A stretch of DNA of 64,000 nucleotides from Mesobacillus persicus (GCF_900109925.1 NZ_FOBW01000012.1:1-64000); one strand, 5' to 3'; counted from the first letter of the stretch, positions 18,605-27,455 are shown. A program made the numbers and translations. Notes: generated from the sequence alone by a model not told the origin.

Positions 18605-18624
18605 ATTGATAATGATAATCAATT
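18605..18624. promoter_or_regulatory. Fur box for the ferredoxin-NADP reductase gene
   Basis: ATTGATAATGATAATCAATT is a near-perfect palindrome 20 bp upstream of the reductase ATG, overlapping the likely promoter or leader. Confidence 0.88.
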
Positions 18625-18644
18625 ACGATTAGGAGTGGACGGAG

Positions 18645-19682
18645 ATGGATCATCAGGAATTATTCGATGTAACAATCATTGGTGGAGGTCCAGCTGGGTT
18701 ATATTCTAGCTTTTACAGTGGCCTTAGAGAAATGAAAACAAAATTGATCGAATATCAGCCAAAATTAGGTGGGAAACTCCAAGTCTACCAAGAAAAAATG
18801 ATTTGGGACGTTGGCGGATTATCACCTATAACTGGAGCAAGGTTGATTGAGCAGTTGGTTGAGCAGGGATTAACCTTCAACCCAGAAGTGGTGTTGAATG
18901 AGAAAATAGAAACGATTACAAGAAATGAAGATGGATTCTTTGTGTTAGAAGCATCCTCAGGGAGGAAGCATTATTCGAAAACGGTGATTATCTCTGTCGG
19001 AAGTGGAATCTTGAAGCCTAAGAAACTAGAAATTGAGGGCGCAGAACGGTATGAAGTCACGAATATTCATTACACCGTTCAATCGCTGATGGATTTTAAA
19101 GATAAAACGGTGATCATCTCTGGCGGAGGAAATACGGCCGTCGATTGGGCCAATGAGTTGGAAGCGATTGCGAAACAGGTTTTTATCACTTATAGAAAAG
19201 AAACCCTTGCAGGTCATGAAGCGCAGGTGTCAAAGTTGGTGAACAGTTCCGTTGTTTGTCTTCCGCAAACAAAGATTACCAAGCTGTTAGCTAGCGAGAA
19301 TCATAAAAAAATTGACAGCGTGGAAGTAACTGACCAAGTCACAGGGGAAGTTTCCTGCATTGAGATTGATGATGTCATTGTCAATCATGGCTATGATCAA
19401 GATGCTGGTTTGCTGAAAAATGGTGGATTGGATATCAAGATGGTGGATGATTTTTATATCGCTGGAAATTCGACTAGTGAATCTTCGATTGAAGGGATCT
19501 ATGCGGCAGGGGATATTGTCAATTATGAAGGAAAAGTAAATTTAATCGCCGGTTGCTTTCAAGATGCGGCCAATGCTGTTAACAAAGCCAAACAATATAT
19601 CCAACCTACTGCCAACAAATTTGCTATGGTTTCATCACATAATAAAGTTCTTCAACAGCGTGGCAGGGTGATGGCAAAGTAG
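18645..19682 (+). CDS. Ferredoxin-NADP(+) reductase (YumC/YcgT family)
   Basis: 345 residues. The FAD-binding motif GGGPAGLYSSFYSG is at residues 14-27, and the NADPH-binding motif ISGGGNTAVDW is in the middle. The C-terminal FAD contact is AAGDIVNYEGKVNLIAG. It belongs to the thioredoxin-reductase-like FNR group lacking the CxxC pair. It passes electrons from NADPH to ferredoxin or flavodoxin. The Fur box and divergent siderophore operon suggest a role in reducing imported iron, like YcgT. AGGAGTGGACGG gives a clear RBS. Confidence 0.88.
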   Translation: MDHQELFDVTIIGGGPAGLYSSFYSGLREMKTKLIEYQPKLGGKLQVYQEKMIWDVGGLSPITGARLIEQLVEQGLTFNPEVVLNEKIETITRNEDGFFVLEASSGRKHYSKTVIISVGSGILKPKKLEIEGAERYEVTNIHYTVQSLMDFKDKTVIISGGGNTAVDWANELEAIAKQVFITYRKETLAGHEAQVSKLVNSSVVCLPQTKITKLLASENHKKIDSVEVTDQVTGEVSCIEIDDVIVNHGYDQDAGLLKNGGLDIKMVDDFYIAGNSTSESSIEGIYAAGDIVNYEGKVNLIAGCFQDAANAVNKAKQYIQPTANKFAMVSSHNKVLQQRGRVMAK

Positions 19683-19694
19683 GGGAGAAATGGG

Positions 19695-19730
19695 GAACTA
19701 GGGACAGTGATTATGAACTGTCCCTAGTTC
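19695..19730. terminator. Bidirectional terminator between convergent genes
   Basis: GAACTAGGGACAG pairs with CTGTCCCTAGTTC. It lies between the reductase and HAD phosphatase 3' ends and contains a GGGACAG/CTGTCCC core, so a GGGACAGG-family repeat seems to serve as the terminator. Confidence 0.75.
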
Positions 19731-19734
19731 TTTC

Positions 19735-20559
19735 CTATTTATTTACTAATAAATCTCGTAACACAAATTCCTCTACAACCTTGGCAACGCCGTCGTTCAT
19801 ATTGGTATCTGTGACATGGTTGGCGATTGCCTTGATATCCTCTGGTGCATTGCCCATGGCAACGCCTAGGCCAGCGAATTCAATCATCTCTTGGTCGTTA
19901 TAGCTATCGCCAATCGCAATTACTTCTTCGCGTTTGATTCCACATTCTTGGATTAAGTGGTTTAGACTCGTTCCTTTTGTTACGCCCTTTTCCGTGAATT
20001 CAAGGAAGAACGGTTTGGAACGCATCACACTAAACTCCTCCGCTAATTCCGCTTGGAGCTTTGCCTCAACGATTTTCATTTTATCAGGTTCGCCAACCAT
20101 TAACGCTTTTACGACTTCTTCTTTTACTCCATCAACGAAGTTATTTACTAGTTTAATAGGTAACTTTGTGAGTTGGGATTCGATCCTTGTATAGGGGTTA
20201 TCTACTTCGGTGATGATTTCGTTACCCACGTACGTATGAATATCCACATCTTCACGCTGGCTTAACTCGTAAAGCTTCCTAACGGCCGTTAGCGGCAATG
20301 TACTGCTAAACAATTCCTCTTTTGATTCATAGTTTATGATTTTCCCTCCATTAAATGAAAGGATAAAACTTCCGTATTTGGCTAAGGATAGCTCGTCCGC
20401 AATAGGGAGCATTCCAAACGTTGGACGACCAGAAGCAAGTACGACTTTTACTCCTTGTTCTTGCGCCTTCATCAAGGCTTCTTTCGTACGAGCCGAAATC
20501 GAGTGATCATCACGAAGCAAGGTATCATCTAAATCTAAAACAATCATTTTATATGACAT
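19735..20559 (-). CDS. Cof-type HAD-IIB family phosphatase
   Basis: 274 residues. Motif I is LDLDDTLL (catalytic Asp pair), motif II is in VVLASGRPTFGM, and motif IV is GDSYNDQEMIEFAGLGVAMGNA. The cap insertion identifies subclass IIB. Such enzymes dephosphorylate sugar phosphates, FMN or other small phosphates; the substrate is unknown. A decayed partial copy of its 3' end is found at 11022-11141. Confidence 0.9.
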   Translation of the reverse strand: MSYKMIVLDLDDTLLRDDHSISARTKEALMKAQEQGVKVVLASGRPTFGMLPIADELSLAKYGSFILSFNGGKIINYESKEELFSSTLPLTAVRKLYELSQREDVDIHTYVGNEIITEVDNPYTRIESQLTKLPIKLVNNFVDGVKEEVVKALMVGEPDKMKIVEAKLQAELAEEFSVMRSKPFFLEFTEKGVTKGTSLNHLIQECGIKREEVIAIGDSYNDQEMIEFAGLGVAMGNAPEDIKAIANHVTDTNMNDGVAKVVEEFVLRDLLVNK

Positions 20560-20660
20560 GTAATGTTAACTCCTTCTAGTTGTAACATGTTTTTTATTTT
20601 ACTATAAAGGGAGAGATTATAGGGCAGATACTTTGTCCCAGTTTTTGGGGGAGTTGGTTA

Positions 20661-20888
20661 ATGATGATCGAGTGTCCTTTTTGTGATGGGCAAGGGATTG
20701 TTTGTCGGGCTGAGGTTAAAAAAATAGCTCTCACCATTTATATTTGTGATGAATGCGATACGGTTTGGTTGGATGGGCGTACCATTAAAGAGGAAAGTTG
20801 TCAGCCTTTTGATGAGTTTATGAACCATCGTGGGCTACAGACTCTGTGGAGTGAGCTCGTACGGATTGATAGGATTTGGCGTAAATAA
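20661..20888 (+). CDS. Small zinc-ribbon-like protein of unknown function
   Basis: 75 residues. Two CxxC pairs (IECPFCDGQG and YICDECDTVW) could bind one zinc ion. The preceding GGGGGAG supplies an RBS. No enzymatic motif is visible, and the C-terminal half has no recognisable family. Confidence 0.65.
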   Translation: MMIECPFCDGQGIVCRAEVKKIALTIYICDECDTVWLDGRTIKEESCQPFDEFMNHRGLQTLWSELVRIDRIWRK

Positions 20889-20917
20889 TAGTGAAGTTTT
20901 AGGGGAGGGGTGGTCAC

Positions 20918-20946
20918 GGAAGCATAGGAACCGTCCCTTTGCTTCG
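20918..20946. repeat. REP-like unit (reverse)
   Basis: GGAAGCATAGGAACCGTCCC followed by TTTGCTTC. A single unit with diverged core between the zinc-ribbon gene and the surface protein gene. Confidence 0.75.
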
Positions 20947-21034
20947 ACCAAGGTCCTACTATTTTACTAAAATATAGTAATATAGTATTATATAAATCGC
21001 ACTGTAAAATTTTAGACCTATTGGGAGGAAGCCT

Positions 21035-23650
21035 ATGAGACTAGTAAATGTGATTTTTTCTTTGGTATTGATTTTTCAACTGTTTATTCCCGTAAATGTT
21101 GAAGTAATAGCTGAAACCACAGACGAAAGTGATCGTTCTAATTTCACAGTTGTGGATTCAATGATAAAAGAGCGGGGCAGAGAGATAGAAGCAAAATGGC
21201 TAATTGAGGGTGAGGAGCCAGAACGTCAATATTTCTCTATAGTGGTAAATGGTGTGGAAAGTGACATGGTATATGAACGTACTGAGGTTCAACCGGATGA
21301 TGAATCTAAATGGTGGTATATATATACCTTTCCAAAGGAAGAGAATGTCCTTGAATATGATGTGGTCATAAGTAATGAAAAAAGCGATATGGAGGAAATA
21401 CACCTTCACTACGCTCCAGCCATTCTTACATTTGCAGATGAAAATCTGGAAATGGAAGTACGAAATGAACTAGGCATTTTTGATCGGGGACTAACTGAGA
21501 GTGATTTACACGGGTTAACGAATCTGATTATTACCGAAAATGGGGAAGTAATCGCTGCACCCGATGAAAGTGATAAATCTTTTACAGTTCTGGATTACAC
21601 GATAGTAGAGGGATACTGGGATATAGAAGTAAAATGGCTGATTGAAGGTGATGAAGAGGGAGCCCAGCATTTTTCTATAGTAGTAAATGATGTGGAAAGT
21701 GGTTTGGTATTCGAACGAACTGAAGTTCAACCATATATCGATTCTAAGTGGGTATATACATATAGCTTTCCAAAGGAAGACGGTATTCAAGAATATGATG
21801 TGGTCATAGGGAACGAAAGAACGGAGATGGAGGAAATCCACCTTCACCACACAATTGGAGAAGAGACAAAGGATCTCCTTTTACCTGAAGATAGTAAAGT
21901 TAAAGAGGATACTCGTATATCAATAATCAAGGATGAAGGCTTAGAATCAAATATTCGCAGCGCAATAAACAAACGTGACGGAGAGCTTAGGCCGAGTGAT
22001 CTAGAGGGGTTAACTGAGCTCTCACTTCGTAATAGAGGGGTCACTGATTTATCAGGAATCGAATATGCAACCAATTTAAAGAAACTAGATTTAGGATATA
22101 CCAACATTGAAAGTTTGGAACCATTAACTAAATTGCCGAATCTTTTTGAACTTGATTTGATGTATAGTGGCTTAAAGGATATTACCGAACTTAGCAACAT
22201 AAAAAGCCTTAAATCACTAAATTTAAGGGACAATCTTATTGAAAATGCAGACCTTTTAAAAGATTTACAGGAGCTTGAAGAGCTAAATTTAAAAATGAAT
22301 TATGTTACCGATATTCAATTTTTAACCTCTTTGCCTAACCTTAAAAAGGTTAATCTAAATGACCTCCCTCTAGATCGTAGAGAAGATTCATCTGCAATGA
22401 AAACGATTCAGCAGCTGCATGAAAACAATGTAATGGTTGTAGAGGAACTCCCATGGCTTGTTACGATGGCTGTAGATAGAATATCCGATACAGAGCTCGA
22501 GATTAGTTGGGAAGGGCACGAAGAGTATTACTTTAATAACTATTGGGTTTATGTGGATGGCGAAGAGGTAGCGGCTTTTGATGGGAATACAACGGCCTTT
22601 ACGATTGAGAATCTATTGCCGTCAACCATATACCATATCGAAGTTAAAGGCTTTGCTGATTTAAATAGCATGGATTTTTCTGATGAAACAATTGTATCAA
22701 CACTGGATAACCAGCAGGTTGAAAAACCTGTAGAAAATGTTGAGGAAATTATTAAGAAATCTGTCGTTTCTCAACCAAAAGTAGAAAATGGGGAAGCTAT
22801 AGTTGCCGATAGTGATATTGAGAAAGTTGAAATTGGGGACATACTCGTTTTGGATTTAGGTGTGGAAGAAGCGGTCGTTACCTTTACAAAGGAACAAGTT
22901 GCCGTCTTAAAGGAAAAGGATGCTTCCCTGAATATTAAAAACACCAAGGTAGAGCTAAACATTCCATTATCTAATCTACCGGATGGGAAAACAATTTCGA
23001 CAGACGTGGTAAAATTAGACCCAATTCAAGAGGCAGTAAGTGATGTATACGACTTTACCATCTATGCGGATGGAGAATCGGTTCATCAATTTGATGAACC
23101 TATTACATTAGTCTTTCATGTCGACGGAAGCAAGGTTGAGAACACTGATAATCTGAAAGTCTTTTATTATAATGTAGAGACCAAGGTGTGGGAGCTTGTT
23201 CCGGGAGCTGTTTATAGTGATGGAAAAGTAATTGCTGAGACAGACCATTTTAGCATTTTTACTGTATTTGAAGTAGAAGATAATGAAATCACTGCAGAAG
23301 AGCCTCATAAGGTTTCTAATGAATCTCCTAGTGAAAATGTTGATTCGGCTGATGTAATTGAAGAAACAGGAACTGATTCACAAGTAGAGGTAGAGGAAGA
23401 AACAGGAACTGAAACACAAATAGAGGTAGAAACAGAGACTAATCCAGAAATGGAACCAGTTCTAAATAATGCCCAGCAAGAATTGAATAAGGTGACGTCT
23501 AAGAATGAAAAGGTCAAATCCAGTGAAGACCATGAAGGTTTTAATTTACCTAATACTTCCACCTCACTTTATAATAGTCTAGTATTTGGTGCTATCCTAC
23601 TAGTCTTAGGAATGTCAGTACTAATTATTCAACGAAGAAAGATGATGTAA
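21035..23650 (+). CDS. Sortase-anchored LRR surface protein
   Basis: 871 residues with a signal peptide (residues 1-29). A roughly 95-residue module appears twice, at about 32-130 and 181-272; both contain KWLIEG...FSIVVN...ERTEVQP...EYDVVI...MEEIHLH. Internalin-like leucine-rich repeats follow (about 320-450), then a fibronectin-III-like domain (about 480-560), a beta-rich region and an acidic Glu/Thr-rich spacer. The C-terminus carries LPNTS, a hydrophobic helix and the positive tail QRRKMM, a sortase signal. The serine in LPNTS resembles the LPDTS substrates of Bacillus YhcS-type sortase. It probably mediates contact or adhesion. GGGAGG precedes the ATG. Confidence 0.85.
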   Translation: MRLVNVIFSLVLIFQLFIPVNVEVIAETTDESDRSNFTVVDSMIKERGREIEAKWLIEGEEPERQYFSIVVNGVESDMVYERTEVQPDDESKWWYIYTFPKEENVLEYDVVISNEKSDMEEIHLHYAPAILTFADENLEMEVRNELGIFDRGLTESDLHGLTNLIITENGEVIAAPDESDKSFTVLDYTIVEGYWDIEVKWLIEGDEEGAQHFSIVVNDVESGLVFERTEVQPYIDSKWVYTYSFPKEDGIQEYDVVIGNERTEMEEIHLHHTIGEETKDLLLPEDSKVKEDTRISIIKDEGLESNIRSAINKRDGELRPSDLEGLTELSLRNRGVTDLSGIEYATNLKKLDLGYTNIESLEPLTKLPNLFELDLMYSGLKDITELSNIKSLKSLNLRDNLIENADLLKDLQELEELNLKMNYVTDIQFLTSLPNLKKVNLNDLPLDRREDSSAMKTIQQLHENNVMVVEELPWLVTMAVDRISDTELEISWEGHEEYYFNNYWVYVDGEEVAAFDGNTTAFTIENLLPSTIYHIEVKGFADLNSMDFSDETIVSTLDNQQVEKPVENVEEIIKKSVVSQPKVENGEAIVADSDIEKVEIGDILVLDLGVEEAVVTFTKEQVAVLKEKDASLNIKNTKVELNIPLSNLPDGKTISTDVVKLDPIQEAVSDVYDFTIYADGESVHQFDEPITLVFHVDGSKVENTDNLKVFYYNVETKVWELVPGAVYSDGKVIAETDHFSIFTVFEVEDNEITAEEPHKVSNESPSENVDSADVIEETGTDSQVEVEEETGTETQIEVETETNPEMEPVLNNAQQELNKVTSKNEKVKSSEDHEGFNLPNTSTSLYNSLVFGAILLVLGMSVLIIQRRKMM

Positions 23651-23840
23651 GTAAACGAGGTCTTTATCATGTTACAATCGACTTATAAATAAACATCATT
23701 TTTTATTTGGTTTATTAGGGTTTCCTCGTTGGTTTTCGTTGAAAACCTAAGGATCCAAAAGCCGTCACTCCGTCCATGCAACTTATTTGCTGTGGGCCTA
23801 TCACCTGAAACCATATTTAGTTTTAGGTAATATATATGAA

Positions 23841-23880
23841 AGAGAAGGGGAATCTACCATTGGAGATTCTCCTTTTCTAT
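23841..23880 (+). terminator. Terminator downstream of the surface protein gene
   Basis: AGAGAAGGGGAATCT pairs with AGATTCTCCTTTTCT, followed by a weak T-rich tail, 190 bp after the stop codon. Confidence 0.6.
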
Positions 23881-23980
23881 TTGGGGGAGGCAAAGTGCCA
23901 AAACCATCATCTAGTAATAAATTTAAATAGTTTTAAAGGGACGTGAACGGCGCTGGGATGGGATTTTTAATTCTTCAGAA

Positions 23981-24001
23981 GGAAGCAGAAGAACCGTCCC
24001 C
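23981..24001. repeat. REP-like half-unit (reverse)
   Basis: GGAAGCAGAAGAACCGTCCC in an otherwise empty intergenic stretch. Confidence 0.85.
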
Positions 24002-24065
24002 ATGTTTAGTAGCTAGGAAAAAAGGTTAGAGTCTAATATACACGATGAAAGGAGAGTTGATAGTA

Positions 24066-24191
24066 ATGGACAAGCAGATGAATCTTGTACTTGGTACTGT
24101 TGTTGGAGCGGCCGTTGGGGCTACTGTGCCTTACTCACGACTTCTCCCAAATCAGCATTATGAGCAAATGTCCGTAGTAAGTAGGTCATGA
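24066..24191 (+). CDS. Small hydrophobic protein, possible truncated gene
   Basis: 41 residues, MDKQMNLVLGTVVGAAVGA followed by a short polar tail. GAAAGGAGAG lies at good distance before the ATG. The Gly/Ala-rich start resembles the membrane anchor of YtxH-like proteins, but the rest is missing, so it may be a genuine small membrane protein or the 5' remnant of a longer gene. Confidence 0.45.
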   Translation: MDKQMNLVLGTVVGAAVGATVPYSRLLPNQHYEQMSVVSRS

Positions 24192-24291
24192 TGTTAAATT
24201 AAGTTGGCTGATAAAAAAGAGATTGCAAGCTGCCGGAAGGAAAACTTGAAGAAAGAAACCTTAAACGAGTCAACCGAAAGGATGGTCGATT

Positions 24292-24579
24292 ATGCATAAC
24301 GCAACAGTTACTGCCGGATTTCAAGTATTGCCAGATGGGAAGGATATGAATACAGATGGAATGATCCCAGAGGTGATTGAAGTCGTCAAAGACTCAGGTC
24401 TGAAATATGAGATTGGTCCGATGGAAACAGTCGTTGAAGGGAATTTACATGAAGTCTTCGAGTTAATAGAGAAGGCACAACGGGTGGGGATAAACACCGG
24501 TGCCGATGAATGTATAACGAATATAAAAATACATTATAAACCGAATGGTGTCGCTATAGAAGATAAAGTGGTTACGTAA
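24292..24579 (+). CDS. MTH1187/YqgV family thiamine-binding protein
   Basis: 95 residues covering the whole DUF77 fold (ATVTAGFQVLP, GPMETVVEGNLHEVFELIEKA). Family proteins bind thiamine or precursors in the cytoplasm as tetramers. GAAAGGATGG precedes the ATG. No thiamine transport or biosynthesis gene is adjacent and no TPP riboswitch is seen, so its role here is open. Confidence 0.85.
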   Translation: MHNATVTAGFQVLPDGKDMNTDGMIPEVIEVVKDSGLKYEIGPMETVVEGNLHEVFELIEKAQRVGINTGADECITNIKIHYKPNGVAIEDKVVT

Positions 24580-24667
24580 CTCAATTATTTGGTAGCAGTC
24601 TTTGGACAATACACTAGGCTAGGTTAGATTGCAAAATGACGGAATTTGTCATTTAGAACAACAGAAG

Positions 24668-24700
24668 TGAAGGTCTATCATTTATGATGGTAGGCCTTCT
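24668..24700 (+). terminator. Terminator after the thiamine-binding protein gene
   Basis: GAAGGTCTATCA pairs with TGATGG...GGCCTTC, followed by a T-rich tract. Confidence 0.7.
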
Positions 24701-24794
24701 GTTTTCTTCTGGAAGCAACTGGTGTGGTTTTTTACCGTGAATTTTGTTTAATCACTAGAAGTTTCGTTTAATAGAAAACTAGGGAGGGATAACA

Positions 24795-25265
24795 ATGAAA
24801 AAAATACTATTCTTTTTTATAACAATCGTTTTCCTTGCTATTGCTGGTTGTAGTCAAGAAGTGGGACAACAAGCAGATGAGCTTGGGGCAGAAATTGAAG
24901 AAACCGGTGAGGTAATTGAAGCAGAAACAGAACAAGTGGTTGAAAATATGAATCAAGAAATTGATCAAACCGTTGAAGATTTCGATCAGGTGATTGTAGC
25001 TGAAGGAGAGGAAGCGGTTATTGAGAGAGATATCCTGTTTCCTGTCAATGAAGAAGCCTATGATCAACTTTTTGCTTATCTAGAGCAACCTGAATATACA
25101 AAAATTGAAGATATGAGAGAAGCAGATAAAGTCATGTATGTTGAGAAGGATACGAAAGTAGATGTACTTGATGTCGACGTCATTAAATCTAAGGTAAGTA
25201 TCCAATCCAATGGGCAAGAGGGGTATATCCCAACGGAGTTTCTTGAACAAGTATCTAGCTCATAA
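24795..25265 (+). CDS. Lipoprotein with acidic repeat region and SH3-like C-terminus
   Basis: 156 residues. The signal peptide ends in lipobox LAIAGC. An acidic heptad-like stretch (DELGAEIEETGEVIEAETEQ) follows, probably helical. The C-terminal 60 residues (KVMYVEKDTKVDVLDVDVIKSKVSIQ...GYIPTEFLEQV) resemble a bacterial SH3 domain. AGGGAGGG provides the RBS. Likely attached to the outer face of the membrane; no specific function recognised. Confidence 0.75.
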   Translation: MKKILFFFITIVFLAIAGCSQEVGQQADELGAEIEETGEVIEAETEQVVENMNQEIDQTVEDFDQVIVAEGEEAVIERDILFPVNEEAYDQLFAYLEQPEYTKIEDMREADKVMYVEKDTKVDVLDVDVIKSKVSIQSNGQEGYIPTEFLEQVSSS

Positions 25266-25267
25266 AA

Positions 25268-25300
25268 GCTAGAGGGCAGTGCTGTTCCAGTAGCCCTTTT
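25268..25300 (+). terminator. Weak terminator hairpin
   Basis: AGGGC...TGCTG and CAGTAGCCCT can pair, followed by TTTT, between the lipoprotein and DUF305 genes. Confidence 0.45.
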
Positions 25301-25329
25301 AGCATGAATGTAGTTATGAGGTGATTTTT

Positions 25330-25812
25330 ATGAAGAATTATATTCGGTTTGGGATGATGATTCTCACCTCAACACTTGTGATGTTGGGGCTGATGTATTT
25401 AAATACGTACCAAATCGATCATGTGTTTTTTAGTGAGACAAGGGTCTATATGGCAATTATGATGGGGGCAACGATGGCGGTTGTCATGCTGGCCTTTATG
25501 CGGAAAATGTATACCAACCGAAAGGCTAATATCGCCATTTTTGCCGGCAGTGCCGTCGTTTTTGCACTTTCGCTGTTTTTAGTACGAAGTCAAACAACCG
25601 TTGAGGACACGGCGTGGATGAAAGCGATGATTCCGCATCACTCGATTGCGATTTTAACTAGTGAAAGCGCGGAAATCACCGATCCACGTGTCCGTGAATT
25701 GGCTAACTCAATTATTGAGACACAGCGGGAAGAGATTAAAGAGATGAAGGCATTGATTGAAGACCTTGAAGAGGAGCAGGGGAATGGTCTTGCTTCGTTT
25801 GGGGTTGATTGA
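25330..25812 (+). CDS. DUF305-domain membrane protein
   Basis: About 160 residues with three N-terminal transmembrane helices. The hallmark MIPHHSIAILTSE motif and a helix rich in Glu/Lys follow. DUF305 proteins are ferritin-like four-helix proteins, sometimes linked to copper or metal handling. GAGGTG lies 6 bp before the ATG at 25330; an in-frame GTG three codons earlier overlaps the RBS. Confidence 0.85.
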   Translation: MKNYIRFGMMILTSTLVMLGLMYLNTYQIDHVFFSETRVYMAIMMGATMAVVMLAFMRKMYTNRKANIAIFAGSAVVFALSLFLVRSQTTVEDTAWMKAMIPHHSIAILTSESAEITDPRVRELANSIIETQREEIKEMKALIEDLEEEQGNGLASFGVD

Positions 25813-26035
25813 AGAAATCCTCAAGACTCTGACTTGAAAAGGGATGAGATATAAGTTGGATATGCATATGCATTGAATGTGAATGCTACTGGTGTAAAAC
25901 GGAAATACTCGTCTATCCAATTCATTATAAAACTAGTTTTCTAGGATGAGTTGACGTTGAAAGAGAGTTCCAACCTTTCTACGTTTAGAGACATAGGATC
26001 CGGGTAGACAAATAATAGATTCCATTTTTTCAACT

Positions 26036-26809
26036 ATGAAAAGGAGGAAGATAGTTATTTTTAATAATGGTAAAGATGTAAAGAAATACGATATTCATGC
26101 GACAGATGGAAATATTGGAACGGTGAATGATATATTAATAGACGATCAAAAATGGACAGTTCGGTATCTAGTCGTTGATACGATGAAGTGGTTGCCAGGC
26201 AAGAAAGTCCTGATTTCACCAATGTCGATAAAAAAAGTCGATTATGAAGAGTGGAAATTTGAGCTTAATTTAACGAAAGAAGAGATTAAGAACAGTCCTG
26301 ACTTGGATGCAGATCAACCGGTTTCTAGGCAGTATGAACTCCAATTTGGCAATTACTATGGTTATGCTCCATATTGGGGGCCGGCGGGGCTTGGAAATTG
26401 GGGGCTATATGCAACCCCAGGTGAATTGGTCCAAAATACTAACCCAAATGTCGGTGTTCCGGTTGAAGCTGGTGAGGAGTCTCATTTACGAAGTTTCAAA
26501 GAGGTGACCGGGTATGACATTCACGCCATAGACGGAAGAATCGGTCATGTCGAGGATTTCATTATCTGTGATCGAACATGGACGGTTCGTTACATCATCG
26601 TTGATACCAAAAATTTATGGCCCGGAAAACATGTTATCCTTTCCCCAGACTGGATAACCGACATCCTTTGGACCGATCGAGCCGTAACGATGGACTTAAC
26701 AAAAGAGCAAATTAAAAATGGCCCCGAATACATGCCAATGCAAGACATTACAGCAGAATACGAAAGACTGCTGTTCGAGAAGTACGACAAGCCTAAGTAT
26801 TGGGAATAG
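26036..26809 (+). CDS. Double PRC-barrel domain protein
   Basis: Up to 257 residues with two PRC-barrel domains, each containing YDIHATDG or YDIHAIDG, then WTVRYLVVD or WTVRYIIVD. A Tyr/Gly/Trp-rich linker (about residues 103-125) separates them. PRC-barrels bind RNA, proteins or membrane components, and this type is found in stress-linked bacilli. The only ATG (26036) is not preceded by an RBS: a perfect AAAGGAGG lies inside codons 2-4. An ATT at 26057 is 9 bp after it and may be the true start. The protein would then begin at FNNGKDVKKYDI. Confidence 0.8.
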   Translation: MKRRKIVIFNNGKDVKKYDIHATDGNIGTVNDILIDDQKWTVRYLVVDTMKWLPGKKVLISPMSIKKVDYEEWKFELNLTKEEIKNSPDLDADQPVSRQYELQFGNYYGYAPYWGPAGLGNWGLYATPGELVQNTNPNVGVPVEAGEESHLRSFKEVTGYDIHAIDGRIGHVEDFIICDRTWTVRYIIVDTKNLWPGKHVILSPDWITDILWTDRAVTMDLTKEQIKNGPEYMPMQDITAEYERLLFEKYDKPKYWE

Positions 26810-26880
26810 CGGTTCTACCGCTTTCTCCGGGCATAGGCTCCGAGCAAAGGCCCAAGTATAGGCCCCGAGCAAATGGCCAA

Positions 26881-26905
26881 GCATAGGGACGGTTCTGCTG
26901 CTTCC
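26881..26905. repeat. REP-like half-unit (forward)
   Basis: GCATAGGGACGGTTCTGCTG followed by CTTCC and a TATTCTAGTATAG tail that recurs at 31648 and 33271. Confidence 0.85.
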
Positions 26906-27079
26906 TATTCTAGTATAGGTTAAGATAGTGAAGGAAAGGGACTAGTGTTGGTTCTACTTTTGGATTTGGTCGGATTTCGATTGTTCTATCAAGTTGAGTT
27001 TGATTAAACGTTTGATTAATAAGAGGTGGAAGAAATAAGGAAAAGTATTGTGCAAAAATGATGGTGGTCTCTTGTGTGA

Positions 27080-27108
27080 GGAAGCAGAAGAACCGTCCCT
27101 CTGCTTCC
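27080..27108. repeat. REP-like unit (reverse)
   Basis: GGAAGCAGAAGAACCGTCCC then TCTGCTTCC; the full unit with both short arms is visible. Confidence 0.85.
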
Positions 27109-27189
27109 TCCTATCTACATAAGAGTTTAGTATTCTTAGGACAAGAAGAAGATGAGGTGTTGAAACGAACACTTGGTAGGTCTTCATTA

Positions 27190-27386
27190 CCTAATTAACA
27201 ATTAGTTTTTATATATTCAGGGTCGGAAAACCCTGTCTTCCGAAAAATCGGTAATAATGGGACCTTCGATTTTTGCGACCGCTAACTGGCGGAAGCACTT
27301 AAGCACTAACGATTAGGAATAATGTGTAAGCTTTGAAACAAACCTCTTATTTGGTAAGCTGGCCACTTGGCCAGCTTATTTTTTTG
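27190..27386 (+). ncRNA. Possible structured RNA ending in a terminator
   Basis: About 160 bp with several local hairpins (GGGTCGGAAAACCC; CTTCCG...CGG; GACCGCTAACTGGCGG) lead into a strong terminator at 27354-27386. No ORF with an RBS precedes the terminator. It could be a small RNA or the relic of a lost gene; no known riboswitch class was recognised. Confidence 0.35.
27354..27386 (+). terminator. Strong orphan terminator
   Basis: AAGCTGGCC pairs perfectly with GGCCAGCTT and is followed by ATTTTTTTT. No coding gene lies upstream on this strand for more than 500 bp. Confidence 0.9.
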
Positions 27387-27455
27387 GGTACATTCAATGG
27401 CCTCATGGTGCCTAGGGGTCGAGCGAAGGGGGGATGCTAAGCTTGAGTAACTCTA

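Larger units (their letters stand above)
26810..27190. other. Gene-free interval with REP-like units
   Basis: No supported ORF. It holds a short direct duplication (CATAGGCTCCGAGCAAAGGCCCAAG and a near copy immediately after, around 26832-26880) and two REP-like units. Confidence 0.5.

Noticed and set aside
23700-23830. Possible riboswitch after the surface protein gene
   Set aside because: Some hairpins (GGTTTTCGTTGAAAACC) are present, but no known aptamer pattern matched and no gene follows closely.
26696-27187. Minus-strand ORFs of 62 and 77 residues
   Set aside because: One is antisense to the PRC-barrel gene and the other crosses REP-like repeats; neither has a credible start.
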